This document shows positions 39,909-48,330 of a stretch of DNA of 64,000 nucleotides, piece by piece. Each line of letters starts with the position of its first letter. Position 1 is the first letter of the stretch. Under the pieces are notes generated by a model, which saw only the letters and a list, made by a program, of their open reading frames with translations, was not told the origin of the DNA and did not search any database. This stretch comes from Streptomyces cavernicola (GTDB lineage Bacteria; Actinomycetota; Actinomycetes; Streptomycetales; Streptomycetaceae), in NCBI RefSeq assembly GCF_029968035.1, contig NZ_JASCIQ010000019.1:90819-154818 (forward strand), given 5' to 3'. A program made the translations under genes and the position numbers.

Positions 39909-40766
39909 CTAAGGCAGCGTGAGGATGTCCGCCCCGGTGTCCGTCACCACGAGCGTGTGCTCGAACTGCGCGGTCCGCTTGCGGTCCTTGGTGACGACGG
40001 TCCAGCCGTCCTCCCACATGTCGTACTCGTGCGTGCCGAGCGTGAGCATCGGCTCGATCGTGAACGTCATGCCGGGCTGGATCACGGTCGTGGCGTGCGG
40101 GCTGTCGTAGTGCGGGACGATCAGGCCGGAGTGGAACGACGAGTTGATGCCGTGCCCCGTGAAGTCCCGCACGACCCCGTACCCGAAGCGCTTGGCGTAC
40201 GACTCGATGACGCGGCCGATGATGTTGATCTGGCGGCCCGGCCTGACCGCCTTGATGGCTCGGGCGGTCGCCTCGCGCGTCCGCTCCACCAGGAGCTTCG
40301 ACTCCTCGTCCACGTCACCGCAGAGGTACGTGGCGTTGTTGTCGCCGTGCACGCCGCCGATGTACGCCGTGACGTCCAGGTTCACGATGTCGCCGTCCTG
40401 CAGCACCGTGGAGTCCGGGATGCCGTGGCAGATGACCTCGTTGACCGAGGCGCACAGCGACTTCGGGAAGCCGCGGTAGCCGAGCGTGGACGGGTACGCG
40501 CCGTGGTCGCACATGAACTCGTGGGCCACCGCGTCCAGCTTGTCCGTGGTGACGCCCGGCTCGATGTGCTTGGCCGCCTCGGCCATGGCCTGCGCGGCGA
40601 TACGGCCCGCGATCCGCATCAGCTCGACGGTCTCCGGGGTCTGCACCTCCGGGCCGGAGTACGGGGTCGGGGCGGGCTTGCCCACGTACTCGGGACGGCG
40701 GATGTTGCCGGGGACGGAACGGGTGGGAGAGAGCTCCCCTGGTACGAGCAGCGACTGGCCAGACAT
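39909..40766 (-). CDS. map: Type I methionine aminopeptidase
   Basis: A 285-residue enzyme removing N-terminal Met from new proteins. The metal ligands are all visible: the two Asp in VNLDVTAYIGGVHGDNN, His in FTGHGINSSFH, Glu in TIEPMLTLG and Glu in FEHTLVV. An N-terminal extension (SGQSLLVPGELSPTRSVPGNIRRPEYVG) is typical of actinobacterial MetAPs. ATG 40766 lies 7 nt after a TACACT -10 (40779-40774) without a Shine-Dalgarno, so it is probably leaderless. A 13-nt palindrome GGTTCCCGGAACC sits just past the stop. Confidence 0.95.
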   Translation of the reverse strand: MSGQSLLVPGELSPTRSVPGNIRRPEYVGKPAPTPYSGPEVQTPETVELMRIAGRIAAQAMAEAAKHIEPGVTTDKLDAVAHEFMCDHGAYPSTLGYRGFPKSLCASVNEVICHGIPDSTVLQDGDIVNLDVTAYIGGVHGDNNATYLCGDVDEESKLLVERTREATARAIKAVRPGRQINIIGRVIESYAKRFGYGVVRDFTGHGINSSFHSGLIVPHYDSPHATTVIQPGMTFTIEPMLTLGTHEYDMWEDGWTVVTKDRKRTAQFEHTLVVTDTGADILTLP

Positions 40767-40848
40767 GCCAGTGAGTGTATCCAGCGCGATTGGGGCACGA
40801 TGGCGGCGGAACGAACCTCGGGCAGACCCAAGAAGAGAGGGGTCCGTG

Positions 40849-41079
40849 ATGGCCCTGTTCAAGAAGCGCACGGTCGGCAAGCCGGGGGAGTGGTACTACT
40901 GCCTCGAACACAAGAAGGTCGAGGAGGGGCCCGACTGTCCGGGCAAGGACCGCTTCGGCCCGTACGCCTCTCCCGAAGAGGCGGCGCACGCGATGCAGAC
41001 CGCCCAGGAGCGGAACCTGGAGTGGGAGACCGACCCCCGCTGGCACGACGGCAAGGGCGAGCCCGACAACCCCGAGTGA
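40849..41079 (+). CDS. Small conserved protein, 76 residues
   Basis: A 76-residue soluble protein: MALFKKRTVGKPGEWYYCLEH, then EGPDCPGKDRFGPYASPEEAAHAMQTAQERNLEWETDPRWHDG. The alternation of Gly/Tyr and the helix PEEAAHAMQTAQER resembles SPOR-like or sporulation-associated small domains of Streptomyces, but the role is unknown. ATG 40849 has a purine-rich GAGAGGGG upstream. It is divergent from map. The tail of the gene starts a threefold tandem repeat that duplicates the stop codon region. Confidence 0.8.
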   Translation: MALFKKRTVGKPGEWYYCLEHKKVEEGPDCPGKDRFGPYASPEEAAHAMQTAQERNLEWETDPRWHDGKGEPDNPE

Positions 41080-41119
41080 TCCCGACAACCCTGAGTGATC
41101 CCGCCGACCCCGAGTGATC
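41061..41119. repeat. Threefold tandem repeat across the stop of the small protein gene
   Basis: Three 19-nt copies of CCCGACAACCCCGAGTGAT-like sequence; the first contains the last codons and stop, the next two lie outside the gene. It looks like a local duplication. Confidence 0.8.
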
Positions 41120-41130
41120 CCACCGGAGCC

Positions 41131-41739
41131 TCACCAGCGGGCCGGCGGCGGCTCCGTCAGCTGATCCGCGAGCCGGGAGAGGCGGTCCCGGAAGGTGCGG
41201 CGTCCGCGCGGCGCCGGCGCGGGCAGGGAGTTCTCGCCGGCCGCCGCGCTCACCAGGTGCTGCACCGTGTCCAGGTCGAGCTCCGGCTCCTCGGGCACGG
41301 TCAGCGCCTCGTGCGCAAGCCGGTTCAGCTCGCGGTCGCCGGACTCCAGGGCGAGCACCGTCGCCCCCGCCCTGCGGGCGTCGTGCACCCGCTCCAGGAG
41401 GCCCCCGCCGGGGTCGTCGGGTGCGACCACGAGCAGCGTCTCGCCCCGCCGCGCCGCCTCGATCCGGCCGAGCCCCACCGACAGATGCGCCGGGTCGTCG
41501 GGGCGCACCTTGTGCCGTACGAGCGTCGGCCGCAGCTCCGGCGTCCCCGACCAGGCGGCCTCGTCGACGAGGTGCGCGGCCAGGTGCCACGGCTCGTACC
41601 CGGCGGTGCCCACGAGCAGCAGGCCGCCGCCGTGCGGCACCACCGAACCGCGCAGCGCCCCCGCGAAGCGGCGGGTGGCGCCCGGCCACTCCGTCCCGGC
41701 CAGCACTTCGCGCAGCAGCGCGACCCGTACGGCGTCCAT
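41131..41739 (-). CDS. Conserved actinobacterial protein of unknown function
   Basis: A 202-residue soluble protein. Strands and helices alternate as in an alpha/beta fold: VVPHGGGLLLVGTAGYEPWHLAAHLVDEAAW, ETLLVVAPDDPGGGLLERVHDARRAGATVLALE. A Glu/Pro-rich segment and Arg-rich tail (RGRRTFRDRLSRLADQL) follow. ATG 41739 matches a sensible N-terminus (MDAVRVALLREVLAGTEWPGATRRFAG); the frame is open 17 codons further up. No catalytic motif is recognised. Confidence 0.75.
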   Translation of the reverse strand: MDAVRVALLREVLAGTEWPGATRRFAGALRGSVVPHGGGLLLVGTAGYEPWHLAAHLVDEAAWSGTPELRPTLVRHKVRPDDPAHLSVGLGRIEAARRGETLLVVAPDDPGGGLLERVHDARRAGATVLALESGDRELNRLAHEALTVPEEPELDLDTVQHLVSAAAGENSLPAPAPRGRRTFRDRLSRLADQLTEPPPARW

Positions 41740-41873
41740 AGCCCCGCATCCTGCCGCCCGCACCGCCCGGCCGTCCGGCGCTTTCCCCAACTCGGCGGCG
41801 CGGCTGCGTGGTTGGGGCCGGAGCTTCGCACACGGGTGTGAACTTCGTACGGACAGCGTCCACTACCGGCAAG

Positions 41874-41888
41874 TATCGTCGGCGTATG
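41874..41888 (+). promoter_or_regulatory. Leaderless promoter of the F420:NADPH oxidoreductase gene
   Basis: TATCGT (41874-41879) lies 6 nt before ATG 41886, with a possible -35 GGACAG 17 nt upstream at 41851-41856. There is no Shine-Dalgarno between the -10 and the start. Confidence 0.55.
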
Positions 41889-42635
41889 ACTTCCCACGAT
41901 GCTGCAGTTGCTGCTCAGGACGGTGCGCCCCCGGCTCCGGAGAAGGCGCAGGGCAAGGCTCCCGCCAAGGATCCCTGGGACCTTCCCGACGTGTCAGGGC
42001 TCGTCGTCGGCGTGCTCGGCGGCACCGGCGACCAGGGCCGGGGCCTCGCCTACCGCCTGGCCCGCGCCGGCCAGAAGGTCGTCATCGGCTCCCGCGCCGC
42101 CGAGCGCGCCAAGACCGCAGCCGACGAGCTCGGCCTCGGCGTCGAGGGCGCCGACAACGCCGAGTGCGCCCGCCGCTCCGACATCGTGATCGTCGCCGTG
42201 CCGTGGGACGGGCACGCCAAGACCCTGGAATCGCTGCGCGAGGAGCTCGCCGGCAAGCTCGTCGTGGACTGTGTGAACCCGCTGGGCTTCGACAAGAAGG
42301 GCGCGTACGCCCTCAAGCCCGAGGAGGGCAGCGCCGCCGAGCAGGCCGCCGCGCTGCTTCCGGACTCCCGCGTCACCGCCGCCTTCCACCACCTGTCGGC
42401 CGTGCTGCTCCAGGACGCGTCCATCGAGGAGATCGACACCGACGTGATGGTCCTCGGCGAGGCCCGCGCCGACACCGACCTCGTCCAGGCCCTCGCCGCC
42501 CGCATCCCCGGCATGCGCGGCGTCTTCGCCGGGCGGCTCCGCAACGCCCACCAGGTGGAGTCCCTCGTCGCCAACCTGATCTCCGTGAACCGGCGGTACA
42601 AGGCGCACGCGGGCCTGCGCGTCACCGACGTGTAG
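41886..42635 (+). CDS. npdG: NADPH-dependent F420 reductase
   Basis: A 249-residue Rossmann enzyme exchanging hydride between NADPH and coenzyme F420. GVLGGTGDQGRGLAYRLARAGQKVVIGSRAAERA is the NADP site with the Arg pair that reads the 2'-phosphate. IVIVAVPWDGHAKTLESL, VDCVNPLGFD and VTAAFHHLSAVLL are family segments. The first 40 residues are a variable Ala/Pro/Lys extension. It would supply F420H2 to F420-dependent enzymes, none of which is adjacent. Confidence 0.93.
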   Translation: MTSHDAAVAAQDGAPPAPEKAQGKAPAKDPWDLPDVSGLVVGVLGGTGDQGRGLAYRLARAGQKVVIGSRAAERAKTAADELGLGVEGADNAECARRSDIVIVAVPWDGHAKTLESLREELAGKLVVDCVNPLGFDKKGAYALKPEEGSAAEQAAALLPDSRVTAAFHHLSAVLLQDASIEEIDTDVMVLGEARADTDLVQALAARIPGMRGVFAGRLRNAHQVESLVANLISVNRRYKAHAGLRVTDV

Positions 42636-42740
42636 CCGCGGTACGGGGCCTGGCGGGGCATGGCATCGCCCATGGGGGACACTGGACGGCGTACGCATCG
42701 CGCGTACGAACCGCACGTATCCGGACAGGAGCCGAACCCC

Positions 42741-42941
42741 ATGCCCCGCCTCGCTCTGTACGCCCTCGTCGTCTGCGTCCTCGCCGTCGTCGCGGCCGTG
42801 GTCGCCTTCGTCCAGGGCAGCCTGCTCGGCATCGTCTGGGTGCTGATCGCCGGGCTCTCGTCCAACATGACCTGGTACTACCTGCGCAAGGGCAAGGCCG
42901 AGAAGGCCGCCGCGGCCGAGGCCGCCGCCGTCAACGGCTGA
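42741..42941 (+). CDS. Small two-helix membrane protein, 66 residues
   Basis: A 66-residue protein with two predicted membrane helices (YALVVCVLAVVAAVVAFV and IVWVLIAGLSSNMTWYYL) and a charged, Ala/Glu/Lys-rich C-tail. ATG 42741 has AGGAG 9 nt upstream. It follows npdG in the same direction; the 3' end overlaps the convergent M50 protease gene by 11 nt. No known family is recognised. Confidence 0.78.
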   Translation: MPRLALYALVVCVLAVVAAVVAFVQGSLLGIVWVLIAGLSSNMTWYYLRKGKAEKAAAAEAAAVNG

Positions 42942-43725
42942 CGCAGACCGGGCTGTCCGCCTGCCAGAAGCGGTACAGGCTCTGCCCGCAGAACGACGCC
43001 GGCTCCCCGATGCCGAGGCCGCGCAGCAGGGCGTGGATCGCGTCGAAGAACGCGATGTTCACCGCCGGGATCCACAGCACCGCGAAGATCGCGAGCAGCC
43101 CGAACGGCGCGAACGGCTCCACCTGGCGGCGGATCTTCCGCGACAGCCACGGCTCGATCACCCCGTACCCGTCGAGACCCGGCACCGGCAGGAAGTTCAG
43201 CAGCGCCGCCGTGACCTGCAGCAGCGCCAGGAACGCGAGCGCGTACCGGAACGACAGGGGTACGCCGGACAGCGCGTCCAGCCAGAACGGCGCCGTGCAG
43301 ACGATCGCGAACGCGACGTTGGTCAGCGGACCCACCGCCGAGATCAGGCTGTGCCGCCAGCGGCCCCGGATGCGGGCCCGCTCGATGAACACGGCGCCGC
43401 CGGGCAGCCCGATCCCGCCCATGATCACGAACACCACGGGCAGCACGATGCTCAGCAGGGCGTGCGTGTACTTCAGCGGGTTCAGCGTCAGATAGCCCTT
43501 CGCGCCGACCGAGATGTCCCCGCTGTGCAGGGCGGTGCGGGCGTGGGCGTACTCGTGCAGGCAGAGGGAGACGACCCAGGCGCCGGTGACGAACAGGAAC
43601 ACCGCGAGGCCCGTGTTCTCGGCGAAGCCGGTCCAGGTGGCCCAGCCTGCGGCGGTCGTCGCCGCGGCGATGGCGAGGAACACCGGGCTGATGCGGCGGT
43701 CGCTGCGTTTGATGGCGGTCGTCAT
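42931..43725 (-). CDS. Site-2 protease family protein (M50 metalloprotease)
   Basis: A 264-residue multi-pass protein with the intramembrane zinc motif HEYAH (SLCLHEYAHARTALHSGD) and the second metal site LLNFLPVPGLDGYGVIEPWL (the NxxPxxxLDG equivalent). Short members like this resemble the S2P/SpoIVFB group without CBS or PDZ domains. It may cleave membrane-anchored anti-sigma factors, but no partner is visible. ATG 43725 has GGGAG upstream. Confidence 0.9.
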   Translation of the reverse strand: MTTAIKRSDRRISPVFLAIAAATTAAGWATWTGFAENTGLAVFLFVTGAWVVSLCLHEYAHARTALHSGDISVGAKGYLTLNPLKYTHALLSIVLPVVFVIMGGIGLPGGAVFIERARIRGRWRHSLISAVGPLTNVAFAIVCTAPFWLDALSGVPLSFRYALAFLALLQVTAALLNFLPVPGLDGYGVIEPWLSRKIRRQVEPFAPFGLLAIFAVLWIPAVNIAFFDAIHALLRGLGIGEPASFCGQSLYRFWQADSPVCVSR

Positions 43726-43779
43726 ACGGGCTCCCTGCGGGGGCTGGCTTCTGGGCGAGGTCGGCTCGGTCACGGTGAG

Positions 43780-44090
43780 ATCGCCCTCCGGGCTCGTCCT
43801 CAAACGCCGGACAGGCTCATTCTTGCGACGCCCGCCTTTCGCCTGCCGCGCCGCCGTGGCCGCCCGCGCAGTTCCCCGCGCCCCTGTTCCGGGGGCTTCG
43901 CCCCGGGCCCCGGCTGTCGTTCGGCTGCTGCGCCGTCGTGGCCGCTCGCGCAGTTCCCCGCGCCCCTTTCGGGGGCCCAGCTTGCCTGATTCAGCCTCTC
44001 CGACGTTTGAGAGCGGGGGTTCCGGGGGCTGGCCCCCGGGGCTGACCGCAGGTCTTTCGGGAAGGGGCGGGGTGGGGAGAAAGGAGGGGG
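43780..44090. repeat. Intergenic modular repeat (copy at 43.8 kb)
   Basis: Most of the 365-nt gap between two same-strand genes. It contains two copies of the GCGCAGTTCCCCGCGCCCC module, CTCAAACGCCGGACAGG, a degenerate CCTCTCCGACGTTTGAGAG and GGGGGCTGGCCCCCGG, and ends in CTTTCGGGAAGGGGCGGGG. The opposite inverted end is not recognisable here. Confidence 0.85.
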
Positions 44091-44951
44091 TCAGGCACCG
44101 CGTACCGCTGCGGCGACGTCGTGTGGGTGGTCCAGCATCAGGAGGTGGCCGGACTCCGGGGAGATGCGGTGGTCGGCGGCGAGGAGTGCGGCGAGGCGGC
44201 GCTGGCGGCGGAGCCAGCGGCGGTCGGCGCCCGCGGTGAGGACCGTGACCGGCAACCCCGCGGACAGCCCCGACTGCCGCCGCAGCACGGCGAGTTGAGC
44301 CGCGACGTCGAGGTAGGTGGCGTGCTCGGCGACCATCGCCCGCAGCGAGCGACTCGTACCGTAAGTGCGCCGCACCAGCTCGTACGGGGCGGGGTCGCCG
44401 CCGCCCGTGCGGGCCAGGAACACCGAGGCGCGGCGCAGCGCGGGCCCGAGGACGTACGGCAGGCCGGCGGCACCGAGCAGCGCCCCGCACAGGCGCGCGG
44501 CGCCGACGCGCAGGCCGGGCGAGGGGCGGGGCCTGGCCCGCTCCTCCACGCTGGAGTCGACGAGCACGAGGCGCGCGACGCGATCCGGGTGGCGGCGCGC
44601 GGCGGCCTCGCAGTGCAATCCGGCGAGGGAGTGGCCGACGAGGGTGGCGGGGCCGGGCAGCCCGCAGGCGTCGAGGACGTGCAGGATGCGGTCGGCCTCG
44701 GCGGCGAGCGTGGGCGCGGCGCGGGCCGGCCCGCTGAGCCCGAGCCCCGGCCGGTCGAAGCGGACGACGGTGCGGTACGGGGCGAGCAGCGCGGTCACGG
44801 CGTCCCAGTCGTACCAGGCCATGCCGAGCCCGGCCGAGAGCACGCAGACGGGGCCCGCGCCCTCGACGACCACGTGGTGCGGCACGCCGTCGATACGGAC
44901 GAAGGTGTCGAGGGGGGCGCGGCAGGGACGGCAGGGGCGGCCGGGGCTCAC
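44091..44951 (-). CDS. Alpha/beta-fold hydrolase
   Basis: A 286-residue hydrolase. VCVLSAGLGMAWYDWDAV is the oxyanion region, LVGHSLAGLHCE carries the nucleophile Ser, and SGHLLMLDHPHDVA the catalytic His. The start GTG 44951 overlaps the stop of the upstream membrane-protein gene as GTGA; the frame is open further only as a shadow. The substrate is unknown; coupling to the DUF998 gene suggests a shared membrane-lipid or xenobiotic role. Confidence 0.88.
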   Translation of the reverse strand: MSPGRPCRPCRAPLDTFVRIDGVPHHVVVEGAGPVCVLSAGLGMAWYDWDAVTALLAPYRTVVRFDRPGLGLSGPARAAPTLAAEADRILHVLDACGLPGPATLVGHSLAGLHCEAAARRHPDRVARLVLVDSSVEERARPRPSPGLRVGAARLCGALLGAAGLPYVLGPALRRASVFLARTGGGDPAPYELVRRTYGTSRSLRAMVAEHATYLDVAAQLAVLRRQSGLSAGLPVTVLTAGADRRWLRRQRRLAALLAADHRISPESGHLLMLDHPHDVAAAVRGA

Positions 44952-45655
44952 CGCACCCACCCCTCGGCACGCCGGGCGAGCGCGTACGCGAGCAGGGCCA
45001 GCCAGCCGGCGATGAGCGCGACCTGGGCGCGCTGTCCGAGCCCGAGGAGCCAGGTGCCGTGGCCCGCCTGGAACGCCGCGACCGAGCTCAACGTCCAGAG
45101 CGTGACGGCCAGTTCGAGCCCGACGAGCCACGGGCCGAGGCGGGCGAGCGCCGGCAGGGTGCGGTGCCGGCGGGCGGCGGCGGTGAGGACGACCATGCCG
45201 ATCAGCGCACCCGTCACGGCGAGGGAGCTGCTGATGGCGTGCGCGGTGTGGGTCGCGGGCACCAGGCCCGCCGTCTCGCGCGCCGCGCACTCCGGGTCGG
45301 CGGTGGGGGTGCAGCTCAGCGGGAGCCGCGAGTCGACCGCCGTGGCCGCGCCGAAGAGCAGCAGCCCGGCCCACCCCACCCGGAACCACGGCGTGTGCGG
45401 AGCCAGTCGGGCCAGGGACCAGGCCGCGCCCGCACAGACGAGGAGTCCGGCGACGAGGTCGGTGGCGCGGAAGAGGCCGCCGAGGGGTTCGCTCTCGGCG
45501 GCGAGTTCGCTGACGTATGTCCGTATCGGATCGAGTCCGGTGGCGAGGACGGCTTCGAGGGCCCAGGCGGTGTACGCGAGGGCCCCGAGGCCGAGCAGAG
45601 CGGCGGCGACCACCCGGGCAGCCCTCAGGGTGCGAATCCGTTCATGGCTGGACAT
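44948..45655 (-). CDS. DUF998-family membrane protein
   Basis: A 235-residue protein with six or so hydrophobic helices (VVAAALLGLGALAYTAWAL, LFRATDLVAGLLVCAGAAWSL, VGWAGLLLFGAATAVD, SSSLAVTGALIGMVVLTAA, WLVGLELAVTLWTL, VALIAGWLALLAYALA). A CTPTADPEC pair after VDSRLPLS is the signature of DUF998 membrane proteins. It starts at ATG 45655 and is coupled to the hydrolase gene by GTGA. Confidence 0.85.
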   Translation of the reverse strand: MSSHERIRTLRAARVVAAALLGLGALAYTAWALEAVLATGLDPIRTYVSELAAESEPLGGLFRATDLVAGLLVCAGAAWSLARLAPHTPWFRVGWAGLLLFGAATAVDSRLPLSCTPTADPECAARETAGLVPATHTAHAISSSLAVTGALIGMVVLTAAARRHRTLPALARLGPWLVGLELAVTLWTLSSVAAFQAGHGTWLLGLGQRAQVALIAGWLALLAYALARRAEGWVR

Positions 45656-45715
45656 GGTGGGATGAACCTTATGGGCCCGGCCGTGCACCGCTCGCCGCCC
45701 CCGGGGCCGGGTCGC

Positions 45716-47182
45716 TCACCCCTCGCGCGGCGGGCTCGGCTGCGTCGCGTACTCGGGGTGCACCCAACTCGGCTTGCGGAAGGCGAGGAAGGCGAGCGGG
45801 GCGACGACGCCGATGAGGGCGAGGCCGCCGCCGACGACGATCAGGTAGCGCCAGAGCGGGGCGTCGCCGAACTGCTCGGGCGGCACGAAGCCGATGACCA
45901 TAGCGGTCAGCGAGGCCACGAAGCCGACGCCCGCGACGAGGCGCACCGCCGGCACGCGGAAGCCGCGCTCCCGGTCCGGCTGGGACTTCCGGAGCCGGAC
46001 GACGGCGAGGAACATCAGCAGGTAGGCGATGAGGTAGATCTGCACGGTGATCACGGAGAACATCCAGTACGCGGACGACACGTCGTCGCTGAACGCGTAC
46101 AGGACGCCGATCAGGGTGGTGATCACGCCCTGCGCGACCATGATGTTGCGGGGCGCCCCGTACTTGTTGAGGCGCTGCAGGACCGGCGGCAAGTAGCCCT
46201 CCTGGCGGGAGAGTTGGACGAGTCCCTTGGCCGGTCCGGCGAGCCAGGTGAGCATGCCGCCGAGCGCGGCGAGCACCAGCATGATGCCGACGACCTTGGT
46301 GAGCCAGCCGACCCCGAAGTGGTCGAAGAACGCCTGGAAGGCCTGCATCAGCCCGGCGGTGAGGCTGAGTTGGTGGGCCGGCATGACCCAGCTGATGGCG
46401 AGCGCGGGCAGGATGAAGATCAGCAGGACGAGGCCGGTGGCGAGGAAGATCGAGCGCGGGTACTCGGAGCGCGGCTCGCGCAGCGAGGAGACGTGCACAC
46501 CGTTCATCTCCATCCCGGCGTACGACAGGAAGTTGTTGACGATCAGGACCAGGCTGGCCAGGCCCGTCCAGGGCGGCAGCCAGTGGTCGGGGGTCATCGG
46601 CGCGGCCGACGGGTTGCCCTGCGCGAGGAAGACCACGCCGAGGCCGACGAGCACGACGCCGGGGACGAGCGTGCCGACGACCAGGCCGAAGCTGGACAGG
46701 CCTGCGACGGTCTTCGTGCCGCGCGAGGAGACCCAGACGCCGGTCCAGTAGATGGTGACGATGACGATCGCGACGTACAGGCCGTTCTCGGCGAGGCTCG
46801 GGTGGATGACGTACGCGAAGGTCGAGGCCACGTACGCGAGGAGGCTCGGGTAGTACGCGATGGTCATGGCGAACTGGCACCAGACGGCGAGGAATCCGAG
46901 CGGCTTGCCGAGGGCCTCGCTGACCCAGCGGTAGATGCCGCCGGTCCAGCCGGAGGCGAGCTCCGCGCCCACGAGGGCGGTGGGGAGCAGGAACACGACG
47001 GCCGGCAGCAGGTAGAGGAAGACCGCCGCGAGGCCGTAGATCGCCATGGCCGGCGAGGGGCGCAGGCTCGCCACGGACGCCGTGGTCATCAGGGCGAGGG
47101 TGACCCAGGAGATGAACTGCCGCTTCGTGCCGTCGTCGCCGGCTTCTTCACGCACCTTTTCGGTGGTCGTCATGCGCTCCAT
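45716..47182 (-). CDS. APC-family amino-acid/polyamine permease
   Basis: A 488-residue, 12-helix transporter of the amino acid-polyamine-organocation superfamily, close to glutamate:GABA antiporter-like members. FISWVTLALMTTASVASLRPSPAMAIYG and ELASGWTGGIYRWVSEALGKPLGFLAVW are the first helices with the Gly-rich substrate loop. NNFLSYAGMEMNGVHVSSLREPRSEYPRSIF is the typical loop 6-7 pattern. Start ATG 47182 is chosen; ATG 47173 is nearly as good, with a GGAG only 3 nt upstream. The substrate is not predictable. Confidence 0.88.
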   Translation of the reverse strand: MERMTTTEKVREEAGDDGTKRQFISWVTLALMTTASVASLRPSPAMAIYGLAAVFLYLLPAVVFLLPTALVGAELASGWTGGIYRWVSEALGKPLGFLAVWCQFAMTIAYYPSLLAYVASTFAYVIHPSLAENGLYVAIVIVTIYWTGVWVSSRGTKTVAGLSSFGLVVGTLVPGVVLVGLGVVFLAQGNPSAAPMTPDHWLPPWTGLASLVLIVNNFLSYAGMEMNGVHVSSLREPRSEYPRSIFLATGLVLLIFILPALAISWVMPAHQLSLTAGLMQAFQAFFDHFGVGWLTKVVGIMLVLAALGGMLTWLAGPAKGLVQLSRQEGYLPPVLQRLNKYGAPRNIMVAQGVITTLIGVLYAFSDDVSSAYWMFSVITVQIYLIAYLLMFLAVVRLRKSQPDRERGFRVPAVRLVAGVGFVASLTAMVIGFVPPEQFGDAPLWRYLIVVGGGLALIGVVAPLAFLAFRKPSWVHPEYATQPSPPREG

Positions 47183-47348
47183 GATCAGCGGGGGCGGGGG
47201 AAGGCGCATGTCGGCCACCTCGCGTGGAGCTCCGTCAGATCCGCAAGACGGCGGGGCGGTCGTACAACCTTGGGTGCGGGCCGGGAGTCCTTCCTGCGCG
47301 GGGTCCGGTCGTGGACCCCGCTTCACCGCTCGCTCACGAGGACTCCAC

Positions 47349-48236
47349 ATGACCGCGCCCAACAACAACCCCGGCCCGCCCTCGCCCTTCGGTCCGCCGC
47401 CCGGCGGGCAGCCGATGGCGCCGCCGCCGTTCCCCATCCCGCACCAGCAGCCGCAGAACGGCCTCGGCGTCACGGCCCTCGTGCTCGGCATCATCGGCGC
47501 GGTGCTGTTCTTCACCGTCTGGGGCGGTGTCATCCTCGGCGTCCTGGCCCTGATATTCGGCCTGATCGGCCTCTCCAAGGCGCGCAAGGGCATGGCCACC
47601 AACAAGGGCGTGGCGCTGACCGGCACGATCCTCGGCGGCGTCGCGATCGTTCTGTCGATCGTGTGGCTCGTGGTCGTCGTGATGGCCGTGAAGAGCGTGT
47701 CCGACGAGCTGGAGAAGGAGGCCGACAAGATCGCCTCGGCCGACCGCGAGCCCGGTTCCGGTTCCGGTTCCGATTCCGGTTCCGACGAGGACTCGGCGGG
47801 CGGGGACGCCGACGAGCCGGGGGCCGCCGATGCGGACGAACCCCTGAAGTTCGGTGCGACCCACACGTACGACGACGGCGTGAAGGTCACGGTCGGCAAG
47901 CCGAAGCCGTACAGCCCCGACGAGTTCGCGGCCGGGCACGAGGACGGCAACGTGGCGGTGCGGTTCGACGTCACCATCGTCAACGGCGGCAAGAAGACGA
48001 TCGACGTCACCACCGCCCTGCCGACGCTGCGGGACGCGAAGGGCGCCGACGTCGAGATGATCTTCGACGGCAGCAACGCCACCAAGCCGTTCACCGGCAA
48101 GCTCCTCGCGGGCAAGCAGGCGCACGGGAACTTCGCGTTCTCCGTGCCCGCGGACGCCGCGAAGGAGGTCCGGCTGGAGCTCGGCCCCGAGGTCCTCAAG
48201 TACGACGACGCCATCTGGACCGGCGCCGCGAAGTAG
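47349..48236 (+). CDS. DUF4190/DUF4352-type membrane protein
   Basis: A 295-residue protein. A Pro/Gln-rich cytoplasmic N-terminus (NNNPGPPSPFGPPPGGQPMAPPP) precedes two membrane helices (GLGVTALVLGIIGAVLFF to LIFGLIGLSKARKG, then LTGTILGGVAIVLSIVWLVVVV). The external part has an acidic Ser/Gly/Asp linker and an immunoglobulin-like DUF4352 domain (GDNVAVRFDVTIVNGG-type strands). ATG 47349 has GAGGA upstream. It is likely a surface-anchored protein of unknown partner. Confidence 0.85.
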   Translation: MTAPNNNPGPPSPFGPPPGGQPMAPPPFPIPHQQPQNGLGVTALVLGIIGAVLFFTVWGGVILGVLALIFGLIGLSKARKGMATNKGVALTGTILGGVAIVLSIVWLVVVVMAVKSVSDELEKEADKIASADREPGSGSGSDSGSDEDSAGGDADEPGAADADEPLKFGATHTYDDGVKVTVGKPKPYSPDEFAAGHEDGNVAVRFDVTIVNGGKKTIDVTTALPTLRDAKGADVEMIFDGSNATKPFTGKLLAGKQAHGNFAFSVPADAAKEVRLELGPEVLKYDDAIWTGAAK

Positions 48237-48242
48237 CACGCC

Positions 48243-48277
48243 GGGGAGCCCCGCGCCGACCGGGCGTGGGGCTCCCC
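48243..48277 (+). terminator. Terminator hairpin after the DUF4352 gene
   Basis: GGGGAGCCCCGCGCC (48243-48257) pairs with GGCGTGGGGCTCCCC (48263-48277) with one wobble pair and a 5-nt loop. It lies 6 nt past the stop and ahead of the nadE promoter. Confidence 0.8.
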
Positions 48278-48314
48278 ACACCCTCCCGCCAAGACATCGC
48301 GTCGCTCTGACGAT

Positions 48315-48330
48315 TACACTGGGCCGCGTG
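48315..48330 (+). promoter_or_regulatory. Leaderless promoter of nadE
   Basis: TACACT (48315-48320) is followed by 7 nt and GTG 48328, without a Shine-Dalgarno. Confidence 0.6.

Noticed and set aside
43726..44970. Upstream extension of the M50 protease frame to 44970
   Set aside because: It runs through the intergenic repeat and antisense or alternate frames of the hydrolase gene; the ATG at 43725 has a good Shine-Dalgarno and gives the normal family length.
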